64,000 nt of DNA from Comamonas_C sp026954015 (GCA_035063785.1 JAPSFS010000004.1:124001-188000); one strand, 5' to 3'. Positions 8,689 through 16,757 are shown, numbered from the stretch's first letter. A program made the numbers and translations. The notes: generated by a model from the letters alone, not told the origin.

Positions 8689-9629
8689 GGCGCGCGATTG
8701 TAGGTGGCGCGCCACGCGCCGACCCAGAACGCGAGCGCATCGGCCAGCGGCGCCGCGGCGGGTGGCGCAGGCAGCCCGAGCACGCCGGCTGCGGCGCAGA
8801 GCGCGACAAGCGGATCGCCCAGATCGAGCGCAGGTGCACCGTGCTGCTTGGAGAGCTTTTCACCATCGGCCGCGCGAACCAGCGGCGTGTGCAGGTAGCG
8901 TGGCGCGGGCAGGCCCAGGGCCGCTTGCAGCAGCAACTGGCGCGGCGTGTTGTCGGCCAGGTCTTCGCCGCGCACCACGTCGGTGACGCCTTGATCCGCA
9001 TCGTCCACCACCACCGCGAGCTGGTAGGCCCACAGGCCGTCGGCGCGCCGCAGCAAAAAGTCGCCCACGGCCTGCGGCACGTTCTGCTGCTGGCAGCCCA
9101 GGCGCCGGTCGTGCCAGTGCAGCGTGGCCTGCTCTATCAAAAAAGAAGCTGCTCGCGCTTGCTGTTCATGCGTTTCAGGCCAATTTGACACATATCTTTC
9201 GGTCTGGAAGCGCCACGCGCGTGCGGGTTTGCCGTGCAGGCCGTCGCGGCAGGTGCCGGGGTAGGGGCGCTCGCCGTGGCGCTGGTGCGTCAGGCCACGC
9301 GCCGCCAGCGCCGCGTCGATGTCGCGGCGCGTGCAGCCGCAGGGGTAGGCGAGGCCCTGCGCCAGCAGCGCGTCCAGCGCCTGCTGGTAGCGCGCGCCGC
9401 GCGTGGACTGGCGCAGCGGCGGCGCGTCGCTCACGAGGCCGCACGCGGCCAGTTGCGCAAGGATGCGCTCGGCAGCCGACGCGTTGCAGCGCGCGGTGTC
9501 CACATCCTCGATGCGTATCAGCCAGCGCCCGTTTGCCGCGCGCGCGTCCAGCCAGCTCGCCAGCGCCGCCACGAGCGAGCCCGCGTGCAGCGGTCCGGTG
9601 GGGGAGGGGGCGAAGCGGCCGGTGTACAT
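8685..9629 (-). CDS. gluQ: Glutamyl-queuosine tRNA(Asp) synthetase
   Basis: Paralogue of the catalytic half of glutamyl-tRNA synthetase; it attaches glutamate to queuosine-34 of tRNA-Asp. The protein has 314 residues. The HIGH-like motif is APSPTGPLHAGS, the IRIEDVD motif is present, the zinc ligands are likely in YPCGCTRRD and YPGTCRD, and the KMSKS-like motif is EKLSKQ. Residues about 143-166 are encoded by a reverse-oriented copy of the family-1 repeat (9132-9200) that keeps the frame. The inserted segment, YVSNWPETHEQQARAASFL, lies just before the conserved block WHDRRLG, so the fold probably tolerates it on a surface loop. Confidence 0.92.
   Translation of the reverse strand: MYTGRFAPSPTGPLHAGSLVAALASWLDARAANGRWLIRIEDVDTARCNASAAERILAQLAACGLVSDAPPLRQSTRGARYQQALDALLAQGLAYPCGCTRRDIDAALAARGLTHQRHGERPYPGTCRDGLHGKPARAWRFQTERYVSNWPETHEQQARAASFLIEQATLHWHDRRLGCQQQNVPQAVGDFLLRRADGLWAYQLAVVVDDADQGVTDVVRGEDLADNTPRQLLLQAALGLPAPRYLHTPLVRAADGEKLSKQHGAPALDLGDPLVALCAAAGVLGLPAPPAAAPLADALAFWVGAWRATYNRAP
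9132..9200 (-). repeat. Family-1 palindromic repeat, copy C, inside gluQ
   Basis: Reverse-complement copy: TCAAAAAAGAAGCTGCTCGCGCTTG, a 13-base loop region, then GCGTTTCAGGCCAATTTGACA. The right half of the palindrome has decayed. It is read in frame by gluQ. Confidence 0.85.
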
Positions 9630-9638
9630 GGCTCACGT

Positions 9639-9717
9639 GGGCGTTGAGCGTACGGCGTGAACAGCCGGTGAGCTTTTCGTGCTGGCTGTGTCAACGCTCA
9701 ACGCTCAACGCTCAGCG
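9639..9717. repeat. Family-2 repeat (GCGTTGAGCGT hairpin), copy 1
   Basis: Arms GCGTTGAGCGT (9641-9651) and ACGCTCAACGC (9694-9704) pair perfectly. The right side holds three tandem ACGCTCA units (9694-9714). The core CGGCGTGAACAGCCGG recurs in the second copy near 60.56 kb. The stop codon of the amine oxidase-like gene (9705-9707) lies inside it. Confidence 0.8.
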
Positions 9718-10763
9718 ATCGCCAGCGCACATTCCAGCCCGGAAACGAAGGCATCCTCCAGCCGGTGCCCCAGGCACCAGTCGCCGCAGGCGCCCAGGCC
9801 GGCGCTGGCGTCCCAGACGAAGGGCTGGCCCAGTGCGGTCTGTGTTTGTGCGTGCGGCCAGAGCAGGGTCTGCACGTCGCTCGGCGTGGCGCGGATGCCG
9901 GTCACCTCGGCGAAGGCCTTCAGCAGCTTGTCCTGCACGCGCGCAGGGGTGTCGCCGCGGTGCTCCTCGGACCAGGCGGGGCTCGCGTGCACCGTCCAGC
10001 GCTCGATCTGCGCACGACCGGGCTTGGATGATTCGCGTGCCAGCCAGGCGATGCGGTGGTGCGTACTGCGCGCCGCATTCCACTGCGGCCCGAGCGTGGT
10101 CAGGCCCGGTCTCACGGCTTGAGCAAAGCTCAGCATGGAGGTCCAGCACGGCGCGATGCGCACCTGGGAGAGCGCGCCGCCCCACGCTGGCTCGATCGCG
10201 CTCGTCTGCAGCAGCGCGAGCGCCTCGGGCGCGGGCAGCGCCAGCACCACTGCGTCGTAGCCGCCGTCCTCGTGCGCGTGGCCTGCGCCGCAGGTCGAGT
10301 GCACGCTCCAGCGTCCGCCGCCGCGTGCCACGCGCGTGACGCGCCGATGCAACTGCAGGTGCGCAAGCGGCGCGCTCCACGTCGCCACGAGTGCGCCCAT
10401 CGTGGGCTGCGCCACCCAGTGCGGCTCGGCCGGCGGCGGTGCGGCGCTCACGACACGCCCCAGCGCGTCGAGCACGCGCACCGTGCTCACGCTCCAGGGG
10501 CGGCACAGCCCCGGCACGGTCTGCAGCGCGCGCTCAAAACGCGCGTCGCGCACGGTGAAATACTGCGCGCCCGCGTCGAAGCTGCCGCAGGGCGTGGCCA
10601 CCGCGCGCGTGCGCCCGCCCGCTTCCGCGGCCAGCTCGAACACCGTGACCGCGTGGCCCGCCTGCGCCAGCGTGCGCGCGCAGGCCACGCCTGCCATGCC
10701 GGCACCGACGACGGCGTAGCGCGCGGGAGTTCGGTGGCGGTGGGCAGGAGGTGGCAGCGGCAT
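9705..10763 (-). CDS. FAD-dependent amine oxidase-like (renalase-like) protein
   Basis: Flavoprotein of 352 residues. An N-terminal dinucleotide-binding motif, AVVGAGMAGVACARTL, is followed by the second FAD contact EAGGRTRAV and the substrate-domain start FDAGAQYFTVRD. The C-terminal motif GACGDWCLGHRLEDAFVSG matches the closing FAD-contact region of renalase-like/NAD(P)-binding FAD proteins. The true substrate is unknown. It appears monocistronic: its stop lies in the family-2 repeat and its start is 59 bp from the end of the lysR gene on the same strand. Confidence 0.8.
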   Translation of the reverse strand: MPLPPPAHRHRTPARYAVVGAGMAGVACARTLAQAGHAVTVFELAAEAGGRTRAVATPCGSFDAGAQYFTVRDARFERALQTVPGLCRPWSVSTVRVLDALGRVVSAAPPPAEPHWVAQPTMGALVATWSAPLAHLQLHRRVTRVARGGGRWSVHSTCGAGHAHEDGGYDAVVLALPAPEALALLQTSAIEPAWGGALSQVRIAPCWTSMLSFAQAVRPGLTTLGPQWNAARSTHHRIAWLARESSKPGRAQIERWTVHASPAWSEEHRGDTPARVQDKLLKAFAEVTGIRATPSDVQTLLWPHAQTQTALGQPFVWDASAGLGACGDWCLGHRLEDAFVSGLECALAIAER

Positions 10764-10822
10764 GGTGAGCTTTCAGAGGGCAGGTGCACGCACTCTACAC
10801 GCACCCGGTGCGCCGGAAGGCG

Positions 10823-11761
10823 TTACGACGGGTGGTGGTTTTGCAGCAGCGCCGCGCGCGTGACCGGGCTTTGCAGCCGTTCGAGCCACCACTGCAGCGC
10901 GCGCCCGCGCGTGCGTTTTCCGAAGTCGCACCAGGCGTAGGAGAGCCGCGTGGTGCGCGCCGCGCGCTCCACCTGGCGCGCCACGAGCAGCCCCGCGTCG
11001 ATGTAGGGGCGCGCCATGGGCTCGGGCAGGTAGCCCGCGCCCAGGCCGCGCAGCTGCGCGCGGATCTTGGTGTCCAGGCTGTCCACGGTGAGCACCTCCT
11101 GCCCGGGCAGCAGCCCGTAGGTGGCCTGCTGGCGCAGCGCCGAATCGGCCACCGCCACCACGCGGTGCGCGCGCAGCAGCGCGTCGCCCAGCGGTTCGCG
11201 TGCCGTGGCGAGCGGGTGGTGCGGCGCCACCGCGAAGATGAAGCGCAGGTCGCCGAGCGGTGCGGTGCGCAGGTCGGCCAGCGGCGGTGCTTCCACGGCC
11301 ACGCCGATCGCGAGGTCGGCGCGGCCGCCGGTCAACGGTTCGAGCGTGCCGGTCAGCGTGCCGTCACGCCACTGCAGGTGCGTGGGCGCGCCGAGCGCGT
11401 AGAACGCCTCGACGAGCTCGAGCATCGTGGTGCGCGAGACGGCCCCGTCGACCGACAGCGTGAAGCGCGGCTCCCAGCCGGTGGCCACGCGGCGCACGCG
11501 CTGGGCCACCGTGTCCATCTCGCCGAGCAGCCGATCGCCCTCGCGCAGCAGCTCGCGCCCGGCCTCGGTCAGGCGCGCCTGGCGGCGGCTGCGGTCGAAC
11601 AGCAGCACGTCCAGCACCTCTTCGATCTGGCGCACGCGCCAGGTGAGGCCGCTGGGCGCCAGGCCCAGCGCCCGCGCCGCCGCCGCGAAGCTGCCGTGGG
11701 TGGCAATGGCGTGCAGCAGGCGCAGGTTGCCGGGCGTGAGCGCGTCGATCGTGGTTTGCAT
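10823..11761 (-). CDS. LysR-family transcriptional regulator
   Basis: Regulator of 312 residues: an N-terminal winged helix-turn-helix (residues about 7-65, with NLRLLHAIATHGSFAAAARA and the wing ending LLFDRSRRQARLTEAG) and a C-terminal substrate-binding domain. ATG at 11759-11761 was chosen (MQTTIDALTPGNLRLL); a longer start at 11782 would add seven unlikely residues. It is divergent from the pirin gene, with a palindromic TTCAAATGGTTTGAA site between them, the usual layout for a LysR regulator that controls its neighbour. The effector is unknown. Confidence 0.88.
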   Translation of the reverse strand: MQTTIDALTPGNLRLLHAIATHGSFAAAARALGLAPSGLTWRVRQIEEVLDVLLFDRSRRQARLTEAGRELLREGDRLLGEMDTVAQRVRRVATGWEPRFTLSVDGAVSRTTMLELVEAFYALGAPTHLQWRDGTLTGTLEPLTGGRADLAIGVAVEAPPLADLRTAPLGDLRFIFAVAPHHPLATAREPLGDALLRAHRVVAVADSALRQQATYGLLPGQEVLTVDSLDTKIRAQLRGLGAGYLPEPMARPYIDAGLLVARQVERAARTTRLSYAWCDFGKRTRGRALQWWLERLQSPVTRAALLQNHHPS

Positions 11762-11776
11762 GGTCTGTCGCCGATG

Positions 11777-11793
11777 ATTCAAATGGTTTGAAT
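11777..11793. promoter_or_regulatory. Candidate LysR-type operator
   Basis: Perfect palindrome ATTCAAA-TGG-TTTGAAT, containing the LysR T-N11-A signature (T11779 to A11791), lies 15 bp from the lysR start and 80 bp before the pirin start. It is likely the binding site of the divergent regulator. Confidence 0.6.
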
Positions 11794-11873
11794 GATGTCG
11801 TCAAATGCCGGCCCTGTGCAAACGCGGTCATGTCCCTACATTGCAGGCATCACAGACTCGCTGGAGCAGCACC

Positions 11874-12575
11874 ATGATGACCCTGCGCACATCCGCCGAA
11901 CGGGGCTATGCCGACCACGGCTGGCTCAAGTCCTTCCACAGCTTTTCCTTCGCGGGCTACTACGACCCGGCGCACATGGGCTGGGGGAATCTGCGCGTGA
12001 TCAACGAAGACCGCATCGCGCCGGGCAAGGGCTTTGGCACGCACGGGCACCGCGACATGGAGATCATCAGCTACGTGCTCTCGGGCAACCTGGCGCACCA
12101 GGACAGCATGGGCAACATCAAGGGCATCCCGCCAGGCGACGTGCAGCGCATGAGCGCGGGCAGCGGCGTGATGCACAGCGAGTTCAACCATGCCCGGGGG
12201 CAGGAGACGCACTTTCTGCAGATCTGGATCGAGCCGAACGTGCAGGGCATCGCGCCCAGTTACGAGCAGACCACCGTGCCCGCCGCGGCCAAGCGCGGCG
12301 TGCTGCGGCTTGTGGCCGCGCCCATGGGGCAGGGCGGCGACGTGGGCATCCACGCCGATGCGCGCGTGTACGCCGGGCTCTTCGATGGCGCGCAAGCCGC
12401 GCGACTGGCGATCGCCCCTGGGCGCAAGGCCTATGTGCACCTGATCCGCGGCGCGCTCGAGGTCAACGGCACGCAGCTCGCCGGGGGCGACGCGGCGCTG
12501 CTGGACGACACCGCCGAGATCGCGCTGGAGCACGGCAAGGGCGCCGAGGTGCTCGTGTTCGACCTGGCCGCTTGA
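11874..12575 (+). CDS. Pirin-family cupin protein
   Basis: Bicupin metalloprotein of 233 residues. The metal-binding motifs are GTHGHRDMEIISYV and the later VMHSEFNH, matching the four pirin ligands (three His and one Glu). Members of this subgroup, such as E. coli YhhW, can act as quercetin dioxygenases or redox sensors; the physiological role is usually unknown. Start ATG at 11874 is preceded by GGAG (11863-11866) at seven bases; a second ATG follows at 11877. It is probably regulated by the divergent LysR gene through the palindrome at 11777-11793. Confidence 0.88.
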   Translation: MMTLRTSAERGYADHGWLKSFHSFSFAGYYDPAHMGWGNLRVINEDRIAPGKGFGTHGHRDMEIISYVLSGNLAHQDSMGNIKGIPPGDVQRMSAGSGVMHSEFNHARGQETHFLQIWIEPNVQGIAPSYEQTTVPAAAKRGVLRLVAAPMGQGGDVGIHADARVYAGLFDGAQAARLAIAPGRKAYVHLIRGALEVNGTQLAGGDAALLDDTAEIALEHGKGAEVLVFDLAA

Positions 12576-12576
12576 T

Positions 12577-12628
12577 ATTGTTTCGGGAGCTGCCAGCGCT
12601 TGCTGGCAGGGCGCTGAAGCCGTTTTTG
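12577..12628 (-). repeat. Family-1 palindromic repeat, copy D (degenerate)
   Basis: Reverse-oriented, degraded copy: GATATTG, then AGCTGCCAGCGCTTG, a short loop, GGGCGCTGAAGCCGTTTTT. It matches the reverse complement of the consensus at the AGCTGC, GCGCTTG, GCGCT and CCG-TTT positions. It lies between convergent pirin and bpt genes and merges with the terminator hairpin. Confidence 0.6.
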
Positions 12629-12647
12629 CTGGTAAAAACGGCTTCAG
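12614..12647. terminator. Bidirectional terminator between pirin and bpt
   Basis: Perfect 14-bp stem CTGAAGCCGTTTTT / AAAAACGGCTTCAG with a six-base loop GCTGGT. T-rich on one side of the stem and A-rich on the other, it can terminate both convergent genes. The bpt stop codon (12644-12646) lies in the right arm. Confidence 0.75.
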
Positions 12648-13384
12648 TCGTCGAACCGCTGCCACTGACCGTCCAGCCGCAGTTCGTGCGGCTTGAACCG
12701 GGTCTTGTAGTTCATCTTCGGGCTCTGCGCGATCCAGTAGCCGAGGTAGACGTACTGCAGGCCCATGGCGCGCGCCTGCGTGATCTGCCACAGGATGTTG
12801 TAGGTGCCGTAGCTCGCGTCGGGCTCGGGCTCGTAAAAGGTGTAGACCGCCGACAGGCCGTTGTCCAGGATATCCAGCACCGACACCATCCTGAGCGCGC
12901 CGGGCTCGCCGTCCACGCCGGGCTCGCGAAACTCCACCAGGCGCGAGTTCACCCGGCTTTGCAGCAGGAACTGGGTGTACTGGTCGATGCTGTCGTGGTC
13001 CATGCCGCCGCCCGCATGGCGCGTGTTCTGGTAGCGCAGGTAGAGCTGGTAGTGCTCGGGCAGGTAGCACAGCCGCAGCGTGCGCGCCACCAGGCCCCCG
13101 TGGCGCCGCGCCGCGCGCCGCTGGCTGCGGTCGGGCTTGAATTCCTGCGCCAGCACGCGGATCGGCGTGCACGCCATGCAGTTTTCGCAGTGCGGGCGGT
13201 AGGTGAACATGCCGCTGCGCCGGAAACCCTGCGCGATGAGCTCGGAATAGACGCCGCTGTGGATCAGGTGGCTGGGCGTCGCCACCTCCGAGCGCGCCAC
13301 GTGCCCCGGCAGATAGCTGCACTGGTAGGGCGCGGTGGTATAGAACTGCAGCGCCTGCAGCGGAAGGTCGTTGAGCTGGGTCAT
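12644..13384 (-). CDS. bpt: Aspartate/glutamate leucyltransferase (Bpt)
   Basis: Transfers leucine from Leu-tRNA to N-terminal Asp or Glu of proteins, marking them for ClpS/ClpAP degradation (bacterial N-end rule). It has 246 residues and the ATE-family cysteine cluster PHCENCMACTPIRV. The C-terminal domain contains YNILWQITQARAMGLQYVYLG and WIAQSPKMNYKTRFKP. The ATG overlaps the aat stop as ATGA, so the two aminoacyl-protein transferases are translationally coupled in one operon. Confidence 0.93.
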   Translation of the reverse strand: MTQLNDLPLQALQFYTTAPYQCSYLPGHVARSEVATPSHLIHSGVYSELIAQGFRRSGMFTYRPHCENCMACTPIRVLAQEFKPDRSQRRAARRHGGLVARTLRLCYLPEHYQLYLRYQNTRHAGGGMDHDSIDQYTQFLLQSRVNSRLVEFREPGVDGEPGALRMVSVLDILDNGLSAVYTFYEPEPDASYGTYNILWQITQARAMGLQYVYLGYWIAQSPKMNYKTRFKPHELRLDGQWQRFDD

Positions 13385-14133
13385 GGCGCGGTATCGGGCT
13401 GCACGAGAGCGTCCCAGCATTGTGGTGCAAAACGCCAATCCAGCGCGGGCTCAGTGCACGCCCGTGCGACGTGCGCGAGAAAGGCGTCGCGCTCGATCTC
13501 GCGTGCACCCAGTGACGCCAGGTGCGCCGTGTTTTGCTGGCAATCGATGAGCGCCACGCCCTGGCCGCGGCACAGCGCCACGAGCGCCGCCAGCGCGATC
13601 TTGGAGGCGTCGCGCACGTGCGCGAACATCGACTCGCCGAACACCGCGCGGCCGATCGCCACGCAGTACAGCCCGCCCGCGAGCCGCCCGTCCACCCAGT
13701 TCTCCACGCTGTGCGCGTGGCCTGCCGCGTGCAGCGCCTCGTAGGCGCGCACCATCTCGGGCACGATCCAGGTGCCCGACTGGCCTGTGCGCGGCATGCT
13801 GGCGCAGGCGTGGATCACCGCGGAAAAGTCGCTGTCGATGCGGATTTCATCCGTGCCGGCGCGGCGCAGGCGCCGTATCGTCTTGCGCAGCACGTGGTGC
13901 AGGCGGAATTCGGCCACCGGCAGCACCATGCGCGGCGTCGTGCTCCACCAGAGTATGGGCTGACCCTCGCCAAACCACGGAAAGATCCCCTGCCGGTAGG
14001 CAGCGAGCAGGTGCGGCACGTCAAGCACGCCGCCCGCCGCCAGCAGTCCGGGCATGGGACTGTGCGCGTCCCAACTGCTCGAGGGCGGCGGGAAAGGGTC
14101 CTCGGGCGCGAGCCAGGGGATGGCGGTCGTCAT
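13381..14133 (-). CDS. aat: Leucyl/phenylalanyl-tRNA-protein transferase
   Basis: Adds Leu or Phe to N-terminal Lys/Arg of proteins, the other branch of the bacterial N-degron pathway. The protein has 250 residues. Typical motifs are GLLAAGGVLDVPHLLAAYRQ, IFPWFGEGQPILWWSTTPRM, SVENWVDGRLAGGLYCV and GESMFAHVRDASK. The ATG at 14131-14133 was chosen because the preceding frame has no family-like residues. It lies first in the aat-bpt operon and is convergent in function with bpt, giving destabilising N-termini to both basic and acidic substrates. Confidence 0.94.
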   Translation of the reverse strand: MTTAIPWLAPEDPFPPPSSSWDAHSPMPGLLAAGGVLDVPHLLAAYRQGIFPWFGEGQPILWWSTTPRMVLPVAEFRLHHVLRKTIRRLRRAGTDEIRIDSDFSAVIHACASMPRTGQSGTWIVPEMVRAYEALHAAGHAHSVENWVDGRLAGGLYCVAIGRAVFGESMFAHVRDASKIALAALVALCRGQGVALIDCQQNTAHLASLGAREIERDAFLAHVARACTEPALDWRFAPQCWDALVQPDTAP

Positions 14134-14162
14134 GTGCGGGTTGGCATGCGGCAGGGGATGCC

Positions 14163-14573
14163 TCATGCGTGGGGCGTGGCGTCCGCCGCGGCGCGCTGGA
14201 TCAGCTCGATCTTGTAGCCGTCCGGGTCGGTCACGAACGCGATCACGGTCGTGCCGCCCTTGACCGGCCCGGCAGCGCGCGTGATCGTGCCGCCCGCGGC
14301 CGCGATGCGCTCGCAAGCGGTGTAAGCGTCGGGCACGCCGATGGCGATGTGGCCGTAGGCGGTGCCGGGCTCGTAGTGCTCCACGCCCCAGTTGTAGGTG
14401 AGCTCGATCTCGGCCTGGCCGGGGTTGCCGCCGTCATAGCCGACGAACGCAAGCGAGTATTTGTATTCCGGGTTCTCGCTCGTGCGCAGCAGCTGCATGC
14501 CCAGCACCTGGGTGTAGAAGTCGATCGAGCGCTGGAGGTTGCCCACGCGCAGCATGGTGTGCAGGATTCGCAT
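14163..14573 (-). CDS. gloA: Lactoylglutathione lyase (glyoxalase I)
   Basis: Converts the methylglyoxal-glutathione hemithioacetal to S-lactoylglutathione. It has 136 residues. All four metal ligands are recognisable: His5 in MRILHTMLRV, Glu in AEIELTYNWG, His in YGHIAIGV and Glu in YKIELIQ. This is the short nickel-type proteobacterial form. The ATG at 14571-14573 directly precedes the first metal ligand. It lies 29 bp upstream of aat on the same strand and may be cotranscribed with it. Confidence 0.94.
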   Translation of the reverse strand: MRILHTMLRVGNLQRSIDFYTQVLGMQLLRTSENPEYKYSLAFVGYDGGNPGQAEIELTYNWGVEHYEPGTAYGHIAIGVPDAYTACERIAAAGGTITRAAGPVKGGTTVIAFVTDPDGYKIELIQRAAADATPHA

Positions 14574-14653
14574 GTCGATGATTATGTCAAGGCGTGCGCG
14601 GGTGGCGTGGGTCGACGCACAATGGCCGCTTTCTTCCTTTCCCGCCGTCACGT

Positions 14654-15631
14654 GTGCCTGGCCTGCCGCTGATCGAGATCGTCACGCCCACGCCCGAGGC
14701 CAACAACGGCAACGGGCACACCGCGCGGCGCTGGGCGCGTTGCATCGCCCAAGATGCGCGGGTGCGGGTGGAGCCTGCGTGGAGCGGCGCGCCCGTCGAT
14801 GCGCTGATTGCGCTGCACGCCTACAAGTCCGCCCCCAGCATCGCGCGCTTTCGCGCCGCCTTTCCGGAGCGCCCGATCGCCCTCGTGCTCACCGGCACCG
14901 ATCTGTACCGCGACCTCGCGCGTGAGCCGCGCGCGCAGGCCGCGCTCGCCAGCGCAAGCCACTGGGTGGTGCTGCAGCAGGAGGCCGTGGCGCGCCTGCC
15001 CGCGTGGGGACGCGAGCGCGTGTGGGTGATCGAGCAGTCGGCGACCCGGTTGGTGCGCGCCGAGCGCACGCGGCGCTGGTTCGATTTCATCGCCGTGGGC
15101 CACTTGCGCGACGTGAAGGACCCGCAGGTGCTGATGCGCGCGGCGCGGCTCCTGCCTGCGCTGTGGACGCACGCGCTCGCGCCGCGCGTGCTGCACGTGG
15201 GCGCGGCGCTGCAGCCGCGCTGGGCCGATGCCGCCACGCGCGCGATGGCCGAAATGCCGCACTACCGCTGGCTGGGCGCGCTGCCGCAGGGCACGACGCG
15301 CCAGCGCCTTGCACGCTCGCGCGCGCTCGTGCACATGAGCCGCATGGAGGGCGGGGCGCATGTGGTGATCGAGGCCCTGCGCTCGCGCGTGCCGGTGCTT
15401 GCAAGCCGCATCGATGGCAACGTGGGGCTGCTGGGGCGCGATTACGACGGCCTGTTCCCGGTAGGCGACGCGGCGGCACTTGCCCGGCTGATGTGCCGCT
15501 ACGCGACCGACACTGCCTTTGCCGCGCATCTGGCGGCGCAGTGCGCCGCGCGCGAGGCACGTTTCGCCCCCAAGGTGGAGGCGGCGCGGGTGCGCGCGCT
15601 TGTGGCGCAGCTGCTCGCCGACAGGCGTTGA
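14654..15631 (+). CDS. senB: SenB-like selenosugar synthase (TIGR04348-type glycosyltransferase)
   Basis: GT4-like glycosyltransferase of about 325 residues. The N-terminus IEIVTPTPEANNGNGHTARRW matches the hallmark ANNGN-TARRW of the SenB family, which in the selenoneine pathway joins selenophosphate to a UDP-sugar to make a selenosugar. Other landmarks are VLTGTDLYRDL, FIAVGHLRDVKDP and the C-terminal nucleotide-sugar site MSRMEGGAHVVIEALRSRVPVLAS. It is followed 48 bp later by selD, which would supply selenophosphate. The GTG at 14654 was chosen because the family starts close to this motif; a GTG at 14594 would add 20 unlikely residues. The assignment rests on remembered motifs and context. 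Confidence 0.75.
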   Translation: MPGLPLIEIVTPTPEANNGNGHTARRWARCIAQDARVRVEPAWSGAPVDALIALHAYKSAPSIARFRAAFPERPIALVLTGTDLYRDLAREPRAQAALASASHWVVLQQEAVARLPAWGRERVWVIEQSATRLVRAERTRRWFDFIAVGHLRDVKDPQVLMRAARLLPALWTHALAPRVLHVGAALQPRWADAATRAMAEMPHYRWLGALPQGTTRQRLARSRALVHMSRMEGGAHVVIEALRSRVPVLASRIDGNVGLLGRDYDGLFPVGDAAALARLMCRYATDTAFAAHLAAQCAAREARFAPKVEAARVRALVAQLLADRR

Positions 15632-15679
15632 CGGCTGCTGCCACAATCGCCGCTATCACCCTCGTTTTGCACTTCAGCG

Positions 15680-16744
15680 ATGACCGACCCTGCCCCCACC
15701 CTGGCGCCCGTGCGTTTGACCAGCCTCTCCCACGGCGGCGGCTGCGGCTGCAAGATTGCACCGGGCGTGCTGCAGCAGATCCTGCAGAGCAGTGCGGCGG
15801 GGTTCATCCCGCCCGAGCTGATGGTGGGTACCGAGACGTCCGACGACGCGGCGGTCTATCGGCTCAACGACGCGCAGGCGCTGGTTGCGACGACGGACTT
15901 CTTCATGCCCATCGTCGATGACCCGTACGATTTCGGTCGCATCGCTGCGGCCAATGCACTGAGCGATGTCTACGCGATGGGCGGCAGACCCATCATGGCG
16001 CTGGCGCTGCTGGCTATGCCGGTGGCCAGGCTGTCGCTGGAAACTATCGGCGAGATCGTGCGCGGCGGTGAGGCCATCTGCCGCGAGGCCGGCATACCGA
16101 TTGCGGGCGGGCACACGATCGATTCGGTCGAACCGATCTACGGCCTCGTGGCAATGGGGCTGGTGCATCCGTCGCGCGTCAAACGCAATGCGGGCGCACG
16201 CGCGGGCGACGTGCTCATCCTGGGCAAGCGTCTGGGCGTGGGCGTGCTCTCGGCCGCGCTCAAGAAGAATGCGCTCGATGCTGACGGTTACCGTGAGCTG
16301 GTCGCCAGCACGACCCAGCTCAACACCCCCGGCATCCAGCTTGCCGAGATGCCGGGCGTGCATGCGCTCACCGACGTGACGGGCTTCGGCCTGGCGGGCC
16401 ACACGCTGGAGCTGGCGCGTGCCGCGGGCCTCAAGGCCGTGGTGCGCTATGCCGACCTGCCGCTGCTGCCCGCGGTCGCGCAACTCGCGACCCAAGGCTA
16501 CGTCACCGGTGCGTCCGGTCGCAATTGGGCGGCGTACGGCGCCGAAGTGGCGCTGGACGCAGGGCTACCCACAGTCGCACGCGACCTGGTGGCCGACCCG
16601 CAGACCTCGGGTGGCCTGCTCGTGAGCTGCGACGCGGACAGCGCCGACGCGGTGCTCGCGATCTTCCACGCGCAGGGCTTCGACCATGCGTGCCTCATCG
16701 GTCACATGCAGGCGGCCGAGGCGCCGGCACTGGCGGTGGTGTGA
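15680..16744 (+). CDS. selD: Selenide, water dikinase
   Basis: Makes selenophosphate from selenide and ATP. It has 354 residues with an AIRS-type fold. The catalytic Cys22 and Lys25 are present in SHGGGCGCKI, so no selenocysteine is needed. Other motifs are GTETSDDAAVY, TTDFFMPIVDDPYDFGRIAAANALSD and DVTGFGLAGHTLELA, and DPQTSGGLL near the C-terminus. No selA, selB, selC or selU (mnmH) lies in this window; the only likely user next door is the SenB-like enzyme, so it may act as a SenC-type supplier for selenosugar formation, for tRNA or selenoprotein use, or for several of these. Confidence 0.92.
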   Translation: MTDPAPTLAPVRLTSLSHGGGCGCKIAPGVLQQILQSSAAGFIPPELMVGTETSDDAAVYRLNDAQALVATTDFFMPIVDDPYDFGRIAAANALSDVYAMGGRPIMALALLAMPVARLSLETIGEIVRGGEAICREAGIPIAGGHTIDSVEPIYGLVAMGLVHPSRVKRNAGARAGDVLILGKRLGVGVLSAALKKNALDADGYRELVASTTQLNTPGIQLAEMPGVHALTDVTGFGLAGHTLELARAAGLKAVVRYADLPLLPAVAQLATQGYVTGASGRNWAAYGAEVALDAGLPTVARDLVADPQTSGGLLVSCDADSADAVLAIFHAQGFDHACLIGHMQAAEAPALAVV

Positions 16745-16757
16745 GCCTGGGCCAGTC

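Noticed and set aside
7874..9001. N-terminal extension of the c-di-GMP protein to 1340 residues
   Set aside because: The extra part overlaps trmB and gluQ in another frame and is Arg/Pro/His-rich with no domain; a TTG with a ribosome-binding site at 7873 is better.
9694..9714. Three tandem ACGCTCA units as a possible CRISPR or VNTR
   Set aside because: Units are 7 bp with no spacers; they are part of a family-2 hairpin repeat also found near 60.56 kb.
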